NCBI GenBank assembly: GCA_020161245.1
Contig: JAIUOK010000032.1
Span: 1 to 54,349, forward strand
DNA: 54,349 nucleotides
Direction of reading: 5' to 3'
Source: Actinomycetota bacterium
GTDB lineage: Bacteria; Actinomycetota; Actinomycetes; S36-B12; CAIYMF01
Below the pieces are notes generated by a model. It was not told where the DNA came from, did not search any database, and was given only the letters and a program-made list of their open reading frames with translations. The stretch's first letter is position 1. Every line of letters starts with the position of its first letter. Positions 8,757 to 15,581 of this stretch are shown here, in pieces. Both the position numbers and the translations under genes were made by a program.

Positions 8757-8762
8757 TAGGGT
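8757..8762 (+). promoter_or_regulatory. Candidate -10 box of a leaderless transcript
   Basis: TAGGGT (TANNNT) is followed by exactly 6 nt and then the ATG at 8769. This is the spacing that puts the transcription start on the start codon. No ribosome site is present, which agrees with leaderless translation. Confidence 0.5.
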
Positions 8763-8768
8763 CGGCGC

Positions 8769-9473
8769 ATGATGAAGCAGCCGCTCGCGCTCGTCCCGGC
8801 CGTCACCGTCTCGAACGGGCACGCGCAGCTGCCTCCCGCCGGCTACGGCGAGTCGCCGGGCACCGGCACCCTCGCGCAGGCGGTCGCCGCCTGGGTGCGG
8901 CAGGGCGCGGCCTGGGTGCACGTCGTCGACCAGGACGCCGTCGACGGCAGCGGCGACAACCGGCGCCACATCGTCCGCAGCGGGGCGCACCTGCAGCTCG
9001 CCGGCGGCATCTCCGACGACGCCAGCCTGCACGCGGCGCTGCACACGGGCGCGAGCCGCGTCGTGATCGAGTCGTCGGACCTCGAGTGGGCCGCGCGCGC
9101 GGTCGCCTCGCGCGACGAGCGGATCGCCGTCGCCATCGACGTGCGCCAGCCCGACGCCGCCGATGCCGTGGGGCACCTCCAGCACGCCGGTGCCAGCAGG
9201 TTCGTCGTCACCGACACCGCTCCGCAGCACCACTGGCGCCACGAGGACCGGCACCTGCTCGCCGAGCTGCTCGAGCGCACCAGCCGGCCGGTGATGGCAC
9301 GCGGCGGCATCGCGCACCTCTCCGATCTGCATGGCCTGCATGAGCTCGTGCCGCACGGGATCGACGGGATCATCGTCGACCACGCCCTCTACGACGGCGA
9401 CTTCACCTACGCCGAGGCCGTGACGGCGAGCGCCGACCGCTTCGACCTCTTCTACTGGGGCCCGCCGGAGTGA
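8769..9473 (+). CDS. HisA/PriA-like TIM-barrel protein lacking the catalytic Asp
   Basis: A 234-residue paralogue of ProFAR isomerase (HisA, PriA in actinobacteria). Matching landmarks are PAVTV in strand 1, WVHVVDQDAVDGSGDNRR, LAGGISDDASLHAALHTGA, VAIDVRQ and the final HALYDGDFT. The first catalytic Asp (PA(V/I)D in true HisA) is Thr13 here. The phosphate-binding KDGT.GPN loop is replaced by a His-rich stretch (APQHHWRHED). The second catalytic Asp (IDVR) remains. It is therefore probably not a working histidine or tryptophan isomerase but a repurposed or structural relative. It stands apart from any his or trp gene in the window. Translation looks leaderless; a second ATG follows directly. 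Confidence 0.78.
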   Translation: MMKQPLALVPAVTVSNGHAQLPPAGYGESPGTGTLAQAVAAWVRQGAAWVHVVDQDAVDGSGDNRRHIVRSGAHLQLAGGISDDASLHAALHTGASRVVIESSDLEWAARAVASRDERIAVAIDVRQPDAADAVGHLQHAGASRFVVTDTAPQHHWRHEDRHLLAELLERTSRPVMARGGIAHLSDLHGLHELVPHGIDGIIVDHALYDGDFTYAEAVTASADRFDLFYWGPPE

Positions 9474-9500
9474 CGCCCCGACCCCACCGTCACGGCGGGG

Positions 9501-9529
9501 TTGACATCCCTCCAAAGATTCCGGAAACT
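9501..9529 (+). promoter_or_regulatory. Candidate promoter for the riboswitch-small protein-gre operon
   Basis: A consensus TTGACA at 9501-9506 is followed, 17 nt on, by a weak -10 (GAAACT, 9524-9529). Transcription would start just before the P1 helix of the leader RNA. The local sequence is notably less GC-rich than its surroundings. The -10 assignment is uncertain. Confidence 0.45.
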
Positions 9530-9541
9530 CATTTCAGGTGA

Positions 9542-9645
9542 TCGATGGGGAGTACCCCCTCGCCGCCGGTTCGTCATCACGACTCCCCCAGCGGGGTCCG
9601 GGCCGGCGGGTCGCCCCTCCTGGGGCGGCGGCGGGAGACCTTCGA
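9542..9645 (+). promoter_or_regulatory. yybP-ykoY (Mn2+) riboswitch candidate
   Basis: The leader carries the signature segments of the yybP-ykoY manganese riboswitch as I remember them: GGGGAGTA at 9547-9554 just inside the first helix, a CGTCATCACG segment at 9572-9581, and GAGACCTT at 9635-9642 near the 3' end. A consistent fold can be drawn by eye. P1 joins tcgatgg (9542-9548) to ccttcga (9639-9645) with one mismatch. An inner helix joins ccgccgg (9563-9569) to ccggcgg (9603-9609). Short hairpins form at 9585-9596 and 9613-9626. A palindrome (9664-9673) overlaps the GGAGG of the next ORF and could be the expression platform. No covariance search could be run. Confidence 0.75.
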
Positions 9646-9684
9646 CGCGGACGGCCGCTGTGCCCGACGTCGGAGGTGATCTGC

Positions 9685-9915
9685 GTGCTGCCAGTCCTGG
9701 TCGGTGTGTCGGCAGCGTCCTGCCTCACCGCCGTCGTACTCCTCCGGGTGAGCAACGAGCGGGACCCCCGCCCGTTCACGGCCGGCCGCGCACCTCGGGT
9801 GCGGCGCGCCACGGGCGGCTCCTCCGCCCCCTGCCCCTGCGGCGACCCCCGGCACGCCCGTGCTGCGCGCCGCACCCAGCCACGTCGGACCATGACACAG
9901 GGAGACGCGCCATGA
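9685..9915 (+). CDS. Small single-helix membrane protein under the riboswitch
   Basis: A 76-residue protein that I do not recognise. It opens with one strong transmembrane helix (LPVLVGVSAASCLTAVVLL), followed by an Arg-, Pro- and Gly-rich basic tail with two close Cys (APCPCGD). GGAGG sits 8 nt before GTG 9685, and the stop overlaps the next start as ATGA (9912-9915), so it is translationally coupled to the Gre-like gene. That coupling and the riboswitch in front are the main reasons to accept so small an ORF. Positive-inside logic would place the tail in the cytoplasm. It could be a regulator of metal transport or simply a leader peptide that sets translation of the downstream gene. Confidence 0.55.
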   Translation: MLPVLVGVSAASCLTAVVLLRVSNERDPRPFTAGRAPRVRRATGGSSAPCPCGDPRHARAARRTQPRRTMTQGDAP

Positions 9916-10475
9916 CCGTGATCGATCTCGACCGCCCTGCCGTCTCGCCGCGCCGTCGTTCGACGGCCGCCCGACGGCGCCGGCTGCCCGACGACCTCCG
10001 CCTCACCTCGGACGGCCGCTTCCTCATGGAGCAGCGGGCCCGCCACCTGCTCGAGCGCGAGATCCCCGTGCTGCGCGCGGTCCTCGACGCCGAGCACGAC
10101 GACGACACGTTCGCCCGGTTCGAGCGCCTGTGCGTCGAGGCCGTGTGGCTCCGCCGGATCCTCGACCAGGCCGAGACGCTGCCGCGCCCCGGCGGCGACG
10201 TCGTGGCGCTCGGTGCCTACGTTCAGCTCGAGATGGCCGACGGCGAGACCATGTGGGTACGCCCCGTGCACCCCGTCGAGGCGTTCCTCGACGAGGAGCG
10301 GATCTCGGCCGCGTCGCCGCTCTCGCGCGCCATCCTCGGGGCGCGCAGTGGCGATCTGGTGACGGTCGAGGGCCCGGCGGGCCCGTGGAGCTGCGCCGTC
10401 GTCGCGATCAGCGTGATGCCGCCCGACCTCGACGAGCCCGACGACGCCGTGCCCGAGGACGTCGCCGCGTCGTAG
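9912..10475 (+). CDS. GreA/GreB-family transcript cleavage factor-like protein
   Basis: A 187-residue protein with Gre architecture. A basic N-terminal leader (1-25) is followed by a helical hairpin (about 32-90) whose turn bears acidic residues (Glu61, Asp63-65 in AEHDDDTF), as the catalytic tip of Gre factors does. The FKBP-like C-terminal domain has the family signature (ISAASPLSRAILGARSGDLV). Gre proteins enter the RNA polymerase secondary channel and position a metal for RNA cleavage; paralogues of this kind can instead inhibit or tune polymerase. It overlaps the small membrane protein by 4 nt and lies downstream of a putative Mn2+ riboswitch. Metal-controlled expression of a polymerase-channel protein would be unusual. 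Whether it replaces the housekeeping GreA cannot be told. Confidence 0.8.
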   Translation: MTVIDLDRPAVSPRRRSTAARRRRLPDDLRLTSDGRFLMEQRARHLLEREIPVLRAVLDAEHDDDTFARFERLCVEAVWLRRILDQAETLPRPGGDVVALGAYVQLEMADGETMWVRPVHPVEAFLDEERISAASPLSRAILGARSGDLVTVEGPAGPWSCAVVAISVMPPDLDEPDDAVPEDVAAS

Positions 10476-10579
10476 CTCGTCGGGCGCCGCGACCGAACAT
10501 CCCGCCCGACGGCGGGTGACGACGCGGCGCCAACAGCCTCTGCCCGCTCTCTCGAGGGGGGACGAGCGGACGGAGGCCC

Positions 10580-10639
10580 GGCGCCGGACCCGTGAGTGAC
10601 CGCGTGATGGCCGCGGCCTGGGACCACGGGTCCGGCGCC
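10580..10639. terminator. 15-bp perfect inverted repeat after the gre-like gene
   Basis: ggcgccggacccgtg (10580-10594) and cacgggtccggcgcc (10625-10639) are perfectly complementary around a 30-nt loop. The loop itself contains the palindrome ggccgcggcc. It lies about 105 nt after the stop and just before the next promoter, and is probably a terminator. Confidence 0.6.
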
Positions 10640-10682
10640 GCCCCTTGACTGTCCCCCGTCCGCGGCCCCGGGCCTCCCGCAC

Positions 10683-10688
10683 TACCGT
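10683..10688 (+). promoter_or_regulatory. Candidate -10 box of a leaderless transcript
   Basis: TACCGT is followed by 6 nt (gccgcc) and ATG 10695, with no ribosome site between. The geometry predicts a transcript starting on the ATG. Confidence 0.45.
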
Positions 10689-10694
10689 GCCGCC

Positions 10695-11834
10695 ATGTCG
10701 GTGGCGTGGGTGGGCAAGCGGTTCGACCCGCTGTGGGCGGTGTCCGGCGAGGTCGCGCTCGTGCTCGGGCTGCTGCTGTTCGCGGCCCTCTGGCTGCCCA
10801 TCGTGGTGTGGCAGTACCGCCGCTACGGAGCCACCAACCTGCGCCGCCTGCTCGGCGCCGCAGCGGTCAGCGTCTACGGCATGGCGCTCATCAGCTACAC
10901 CCTGCTGCCGCTGCCAGCCTCCGACGCCGCAGCCTGCCGCCGCGCCACGCACGGGCCGCAGCTGGTGCCTTTCCTCTGGATCGCCCAAGCGCGCGACCTG
11001 CACGAGGGCGTCTTCGCGACACTCACCTCGCGGACGGTGCTGCAGGTCGCGTTCAACGTCGTCCTCTTCGTCCCGTGGGGCGTGCTGCTGCGCGGCTATC
11101 TCGGCCGCAGCCTGCTCACCGCGACGCTGACGGGCGGTGCCGCGAGCCTGCTCATCGAGCTCACGCAGGGCACGGCGATCTGGGGCGCCTACAGCTGCAC
11201 TTTCCGGCTGGCCGACGTCGACGACCTCATCGCCAACACGGCCGGCGCGCTGCTGGGCGCGCTCATCGCTCCCGCCGTGATGCGTTGGATGCCGGGCGGC
11301 GGGCAGCTCGCGCAGGCACGGCTCGACCCGCGCCCGGTGACACTGCGCAGGCGCTACGCCTCGATGCTGCTCGACGCCGTCGCGGCGATCGTGCTGCAGG
11401 GCGCTGTCCTCCTGGTGCTACGGCTCGCCCTCATCGGCGGCGGGATCGAGCCGACGTCGACGACCGACTACGTGATCTCGCTCGTGGGCGCCATCGTCAG
11501 CACGCTGCTCGTGTTCGTGATCCCGGCGGTTCGGGGTCAAGGCTCGTTCGGGCTCGGCGTGGTCTACCTCGCTCCGCGATGGCCCGACGGACGGGGCGGC
11601 GCTGGCCGCAGCCTGCTGCGCGCCTCTGTCGTCGGTCTGCCGTGGCTGCTGTCGTACGCCGTCCCCGGCCCCTGGACCGACGGGCTGCTCATCGTGGCAG
11701 TGGTCGCGTCCGTGCTGTCTGTCCTGCCGAGCGGCGGCGCACGCGGTCTGTCGTGCCGCGTCGCCGGCTGCGAGCTCGCCGACCAGCGCGCGCCCGAGCC
11801 GGGGACGGCCCAGGCCGAGTCCGTCCGCGCCTGA
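10695..11834 (+). CDS. VanZ-like membrane protein with C-terminal RDD-like domain
   Basis: A 379-residue polytopic membrane protein. The N-terminal half is VanZ-like: paired helices around ALISYTLLPLP, an NVVLFVPWGVLLRGYLG core and SLLIELTQ...RLADVDDLIANTAGALLGAL, the usual E-T and D-D-x-x-A-N-T-x-G motifs. The C-terminal half (about 220-340) begins RRRYASMLLDAVAAIVLQ and resembles an RDD domain of three helices. VanZ relatives confer low-level teicoplanin resistance in enterococci, but most actinobacterial copies have no known role. It converges on the MprF-like gene with a 4-nt gap. An in-frame GTG slightly downstream is possible, but the ATG fits the predicted promoter. Confidence 0.82.
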   Translation: MSVAWVGKRFDPLWAVSGEVALVLGLLLFAALWLPIVVWQYRRYGATNLRRLLGAAAVSVYGMALISYTLLPLPASDAAACRRATHGPQLVPFLWIAQARDLHEGVFATLTSRTVLQVAFNVVLFVPWGVLLRGYLGRSLLTATLTGGAASLLIELTQGTAIWGAYSCTFRLADVDDLIANTAGALLGALIAPAVMRWMPGGGQLAQARLDPRPVTLRRRYASMLLDAVAAIVLQGAVLLVLRLALIGGGIEPTSTTDYVISLVGAIVSTLLVFVIPAVRGQGSFGLGVVYLAPRWPDGRGGAGRSLLRASVVGLPWLLSYAVPGPWTDGLLIVAVVASVLSVLPSGGARGLSCRVAGCELADQRAPEPGTAQAESVRA

Positions 11835-11838
11835 GGGC

Positions 11839-14040
11839 TCAGCCCTCGCCGCGCAGGGCGCCGAGACCGGCCTTGGCGAGATCGGCCGTCGAGGCATCGG
11901 GCAGGTACGCCTCGGTGAGGGCCAGGCCGATGCGCGGGAGCGCCGCCTCGTCCGGGAACACCATCGACATGGGCACGTGCCGCGGCTGGAACTTCGCCTT
12001 GAACGCGTCGAGCGACCGGAAACCGTAGAGGGGCTCGAGCAGCATGCCCAGGCGGTCGAGCAGCTTCGTGAGCGCGCCCAGGTCGTCGGACGAGGCTGAG
12101 TGCGCGAGCGGTGCCCCGGACAGCGACACCCACTGCGCCCCCTCCGACTGGAACTGGAGGCATGCGCTGGCGATGAGGAACTCGGTCACCGGCCGGAAGC
12201 CGTCTGGCAGCCGGCGCATGACGTCGAGGGTCCAGCCGATCGTCGTCCCGCCCGGCCCGTAGACCGGCAACCACGACGTCACGCCGTGCACCCGCCCGTC
12301 GGCATCGATCGCGAGACCGCAGCGCACCTCCGCGTCGAGCGCCTCATCGACCCCGCCGAGCGTGAAGCCCATCTCCGGCAGGCCTTTGTCGCCGACCCAC
12401 TGCTCGGAGATCGCCCGTACCTGCGCGACCACGGGTCTCGGCATCGTGGCGAGCGCACCCTGGACGTACTCGACGCCCTCCTTCTTCCCTCGGTTGAGGG
12501 CGCTGCGCGTGTCCTGCCACTGCTTGCCCTTGAACTGCAGGCCGGGCAGGTCGATCACGGACTCCTCGGCGACGAGGACGCGGCGCAGGCTCCGGCGCTC
12601 GCCCCAGGCCACGACTTCGTCGGACACGGAGAACAGGCACAGTGCGAGCCCCTGGGCCGACAGGAGGTCGGCGAACCCGTCGAGCACACGGCCGCGGACC
12701 AGCGCGTCCCCGCCTATGGGGTCGCCCAGTGCGATGGCGACGCCACGGTGCACCTGATAGGCCTGCGCGCCCACCGCCTGGCCGCCCTCGCGCAGCACGA
12801 ACCAGCGGTTGGCCTCCCATGTGCCCATCCACGAGATCGACCCGCCGCCCACCGAGTGCAGCAGCGCGATCCCTGCTTCGCGGTCGGCGAGCTGCTGGGG
12901 GTCGCGCTGCCCCGCCCGCTTCGGCGACACGGCGCGGAACGCCTTGCGCCCGAGCACGAGGACCGCGAGCTGAGTGGCCCACAGCAGCAGGTCGGCGACG
13001 ATCTCCGCGACGGACGTCGGCGTGACGGCGAGGTCGTCGGCCTGGACCTCGCCGCTCGTGATGCCGCCGACCAGGGCGACCACGAGGAGCAGGACGACGA
13101 GCGCGGACAGGAGGCCCAGCGCCATGGCCCAGCGCCACGCCCACCGCCGGCCGCGCCGCAGCCCCTCGGCGAGCACGAGTGAGATGACCGCGCTCACCAG
13201 GATGGGGATCGAGCCCTGGCCGGCCCGGTCGCCCAGCGGCCCGTCGGCGGGCAGGAAGAAGATGACGAGACGGATGAGCGCGGCCGCGAGGAACAGCGTC
13301 GCCGCGATGACGCGCCACTCGTGGCGGGTCAGCCGGGGCAGCCGCAGCTCCCACCCCCGGCCGGCCAGCATCGGACCGATGGCGAGGCCGACGAAGCCGC
13401 CGATGAGGTGCTCGAGGTCCCAGAGCAGCCCGATGTAGAGGAACGCCAGGACGATGTAGAGCACGAGCACCAGGCGCACGCGGGCGCGCCACGGAGCCAG
13501 CAGCGACGCCGAGGCTGCGGCGACGGCAGCGACCGCTCCCGCACTGAAGCCGACGTCGAGGTCGTCGGACACGCGCGCCGCCCAGTCCCAGCTGCTCGAC
13601 GTACCGCCGAGCAGCTGCAGCACGAGGGCAGCGCCGAGGACGCCGGCGAGCTGCCCGCCGACGGTGGCGAGGGCGGCGCGGCGCGTGCCGATGCGCCACT
13701 CCGACCAGCCGACCAGGATCGCGAAGCCCCCGGTGACCGCGAGGTACTGCGCGGGCGTCAGGGCGAACAGCGAACCCGTGACCGGCGTCCACCAGCGGCC
13801 GTCGAGGAAGGCCGGCAGGCCGTACGCCACGGTGCCGAACAGATCCCGGTCGACGAGCGGCTTCCAGAGGGTCTGCGCGACGACGCCGAGCACGAGCATC
13901 GCCGCGACGACACCGGCCGTGAACGGGACCGCGCGCAGCACGGCGGCCGCGCCTCGCGCACGTGCGGGCGGCAGCCCGCCGTGGCCCTCCTCGATCCCCT
14001 CGTCGACGTCGGGCGGCTGGATCGTGGCGTCGTCGGTCAC
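11839..14040 (-). CDS. Rhomboid-like membrane domain fused to an MprF-type DUF2156 domain
   Basis: A 733-residue protein. After a basic cytoplasmic start come six or more helices resembling a rhomboid: WWTPVTGSLFALTPAQYL, then GFSAG with Ser166, then DLEHLIGGFVG with His211. These match the Ser and His positions of rhomboid proteases. A further membrane block (about 230-365) leads to a soluble C-terminal DUF2156 domain (about 400-720) like that of MprF/LysX lysyl-phosphatidylglycerol synthases (WEANRWFVL, FSVSDEVVAWGE, KGKQWQDTRSALNRGKKEGV). The family aminoacylates phosphatidylglycerol using Lys- or Ala-tRNA, which raises resistance to cationic peptides. The GTG at 14040 follows AGGAGGGG, which excludes the longer reading. 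It is unclear whether the rhomboid part cleaves proteins or acts as a flippase-like module. Confidence 0.83.
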   Translation of the reverse strand: MTDDATIQPPDVDEGIEEGHGGLPPARARGAAAVLRAVPFTAGVVAAMLVLGVVAQTLWKPLVDRDLFGTVAYGLPAFLDGRWWTPVTGSLFALTPAQYLAVTGGFAILVGWSEWRIGTRRAALATVGGQLAGVLGAALVLQLLGGTSSSWDWAARVSDDLDVGFSAGAVAAVAAASASLLAPWRARVRLVLVLYIVLAFLYIGLLWDLEHLIGGFVGLAIGPMLAGRGWELRLPRLTRHEWRVIAATLFLAAALIRLVIFFLPADGPLGDRAGQGSIPILVSAVISLVLAEGLRRGRRWAWRWAMALGLLSALVVLLLVVALVGGITSGEVQADDLAVTPTSVAEIVADLLLWATQLAVLVLGRKAFRAVSPKRAGQRDPQQLADREAGIALLHSVGGGSISWMGTWEANRWFVLREGGQAVGAQAYQVHRGVAIALGDPIGGDALVRGRVLDGFADLLSAQGLALCLFSVSDEVVAWGERRSLRRVLVAEESVIDLPGLQFKGKQWQDTRSALNRGKKEGVEYVQGALATMPRPVVAQVRAISEQWVGDKGLPEMGFTLGGVDEALDAEVRCGLAIDADGRVHGVTSWLPVYGPGGTTIGWTLDVMRRLPDGFRPVTEFLIASACLQFQSEGAQWVSLSGAPLAHSASSDDLGALTKLLDRLGMLLEPLYGFRSLDAFKAKFQPRHVPMSMVFPDEAALPRIGLALTEAYLPDASTADLAKAGLGALRGEG

Positions 14041-14414
14041 TCGGGTCCCCTCCTGATGTGCGCCTGCGGGCGCACCGCCCCAGTGTTGCCGAGCGGGGGC
14101 GCGCGCGCAGAGAGTGACCGCATGCGGCCACCCGCTGTCCCGCGAAGTAGCGGTTACATTCCGGCGCTTCGGCTGCACTGCGGAGCCTGTGACCTGCACA
14201 GTTGGTCCCGCGACGGAGGACTGCGGGGGTCCTTCGCGCACGGGCGCGTCGTCCGGCGATCGGGAAGGGCGGCGCACCCACCGGCACGGTCCGTCACGGA
14301 CGGTGCGGGAGCGCGCGCGCAGGGCCCCGGCCAACGGGACGCGCACTCCCGGCGCCGCCGTCACCCGCGCCGGACGGGCCGGCGACCGACGCCGGCCGGG
14401 GCGGAGGGACTCCC
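14041..14414. other. 374-nt divergent intergenic region
   Basis: This lies between the MprF-like gene (minus) and the AI-2E family gene (plus) and should hold both promoters. I see no credible ORF and no clear -10 pair. The only structure is an imperfect hairpin near 14303-14323 (cacggtccg / cggacggtg). Confidence 0.5.
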
Positions 14415-15581
14415 ATGAGCGACGCATCGCAGGGCGCACCGGGCGAGACCGTGCAGGTCACGCGCACCGAGATCACGCTGGTGCCATCCAACGTGTGGCG
14501 CGTGGGGCTGGTGCTCCTCGGCGTCGTGGCCGTCGGGCTGCTGCTGCGGTTCATGATCAACGACGGCGGCAGCGTGATCTTCACGGTGCTGATGTCGTAC
14601 TTCGCCGCGCTGGCCATGGCACCGGTGGTCAACCGCCTGTCGACCCGGATGCGGCGCGGGGCGGCCACCGGCATCGTCATGCTGGTCTTCGCCATCTTCG
14701 TCGTCGTGTTCATCGTGGCGTTCGGCTCGCTGCTCGTCGGCCAGCTCGCCGACCTGGTCTCTCGGATCCCGACGCTCATCGACGACACCATCGCGTGGAT
14801 CAACTCCACCTTCGACGCCAAGATCAGCCTCGAGAGCGTGCTGTCGTCGATCGGCGGCGGCGATGTCGACTTCGGGTCGCTCGCCTCCAGCATCGGCCTG
14901 AACATCCTCGGCGTCCTCGGCTCGGTGCTCGGCAGCGTGTTCGGCGTCTTCACCTTCGCGCTGTTCACCTTCTACTTCTCCGCGCAGATGCCGCAGCTGC
15001 AGTCCTACCTCGAGCGGCTCTTCCCGCGCCGCGCACGCGGCGTGGTCGGCGAGGTCTTCCGGGTCAGCGCCCAGAAGACCGGCGGCTACGTCGGTGCGCG
15101 CGTGCTGCTCGCCGCCGTCAACAGCGCCCTCACGGCCGTGGTCTTCGCCGTCGCCGGCATGCCGTACTGGCTGCCCCTGGCGCTGTGGACCGGCATCGTC
15201 GCGCAGTTCGTGCCGACCATCGGCACCTACATCGCGATCGTGCTGCCCGTGCTGGTGGGCGCCCTCAGCCCGAACCCGTGGCTCGGCGTCGTCGCACTGG
15301 TGTGGGGCCTGATCTACCAGCAGGTCGAGAACCTCACGATCGAGCCCAAGATCAGCGCCCGCGCCGTCGACGTGAACCCTGCGGTCTCCTTCGCCGCGGT
15401 GATGATGGGTACGGCTCTCTTCGGCGTCGCAGGCGCGTTCCTCGCGGTCCCCGTCGTCGCCATGGTCCTCTCCCTCATCGACACGTACGTCCGACGCGAC
15501 GAGCTCGACGAGCTCGCCTCGGTCGACGTGCTCGGGCCCATCGATCCGACAGAGGCCGAGGCAGTCGGCAGCTCTGGATGA
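14415..15581 (+). CDS. AI-2E (PerM/TqsA/YtqA) family permease
   Basis: A 388-residue membrane protein of the AI-2E family, about eight helices. Two or three N-terminal helices precede a long amphipathic segment (DLVSRIPTLIDDTIAWINSTF) and the family's signature second half (FFTFYFSAQMPQL region, TGGYVGARVLLAAVNS, GIVAQFVPTIGTYIAIVLP, LIYQQVENLTIEPKI). Members export autoinducer-2 in enterobacteria, but actinobacterial homologues have uncertain substrates and some are Na+/H+ antiporters. GGAGGG precedes the ATG. The last codon overlaps the start of the Vps62-like gene as ATGA, so the two are made together. Confidence 0.88.
   Translation: MSDASQGAPGETVQVTRTEITLVPSNVWRVGLVLLGVVAVGLLLRFMINDGGSVIFTVLMSYFAALAMAPVVNRLSTRMRRGAATGIVMLVFAIFVVVFIVAFGSLLVGQLADLVSRIPTLIDDTIAWINSTFDAKISLESVLSSIGGGDVDFGSLASSIGLNILGVLGSVLGSVFGVFTFALFTFYFSAQMPQLQSYLERLFPRRARGVVGEVFRVSAQKTGGYVGARVLLAAVNSALTAVVFAVAGMPYWLPLALWTGIVAQFVPTIGTYIAIVLPVLVGALSPNPWLGVVALVWGLIYQQVENLTIEPKISARAVDVNPAVSFAAVMMGTALFGVAGAFLAVPVVAMVLSLIDTYVRRDELDELASVDVLGPIDPTEAEAVGSSG

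Noticed and set aside
9538..9684. Extending the small membrane protein back to 9538
   Set aside because: That stretch is the riboswitch aptamer; the frame there is Arg/Gly/Pro-rich with no ribosome site.
10580..10639. Riboswitch for the VanZ-like gene
   Set aside because: Only a simple stem with a long loop, no conserved aptamer features, and the VanZ gene appears leaderless.
14114..15577. N-terminal extension of the Vps62-like gene
   Set aside because: The frame is open by GC bias only and overlaps the AI-2E family gene; the ATGA junction at 15578 is the natural start.
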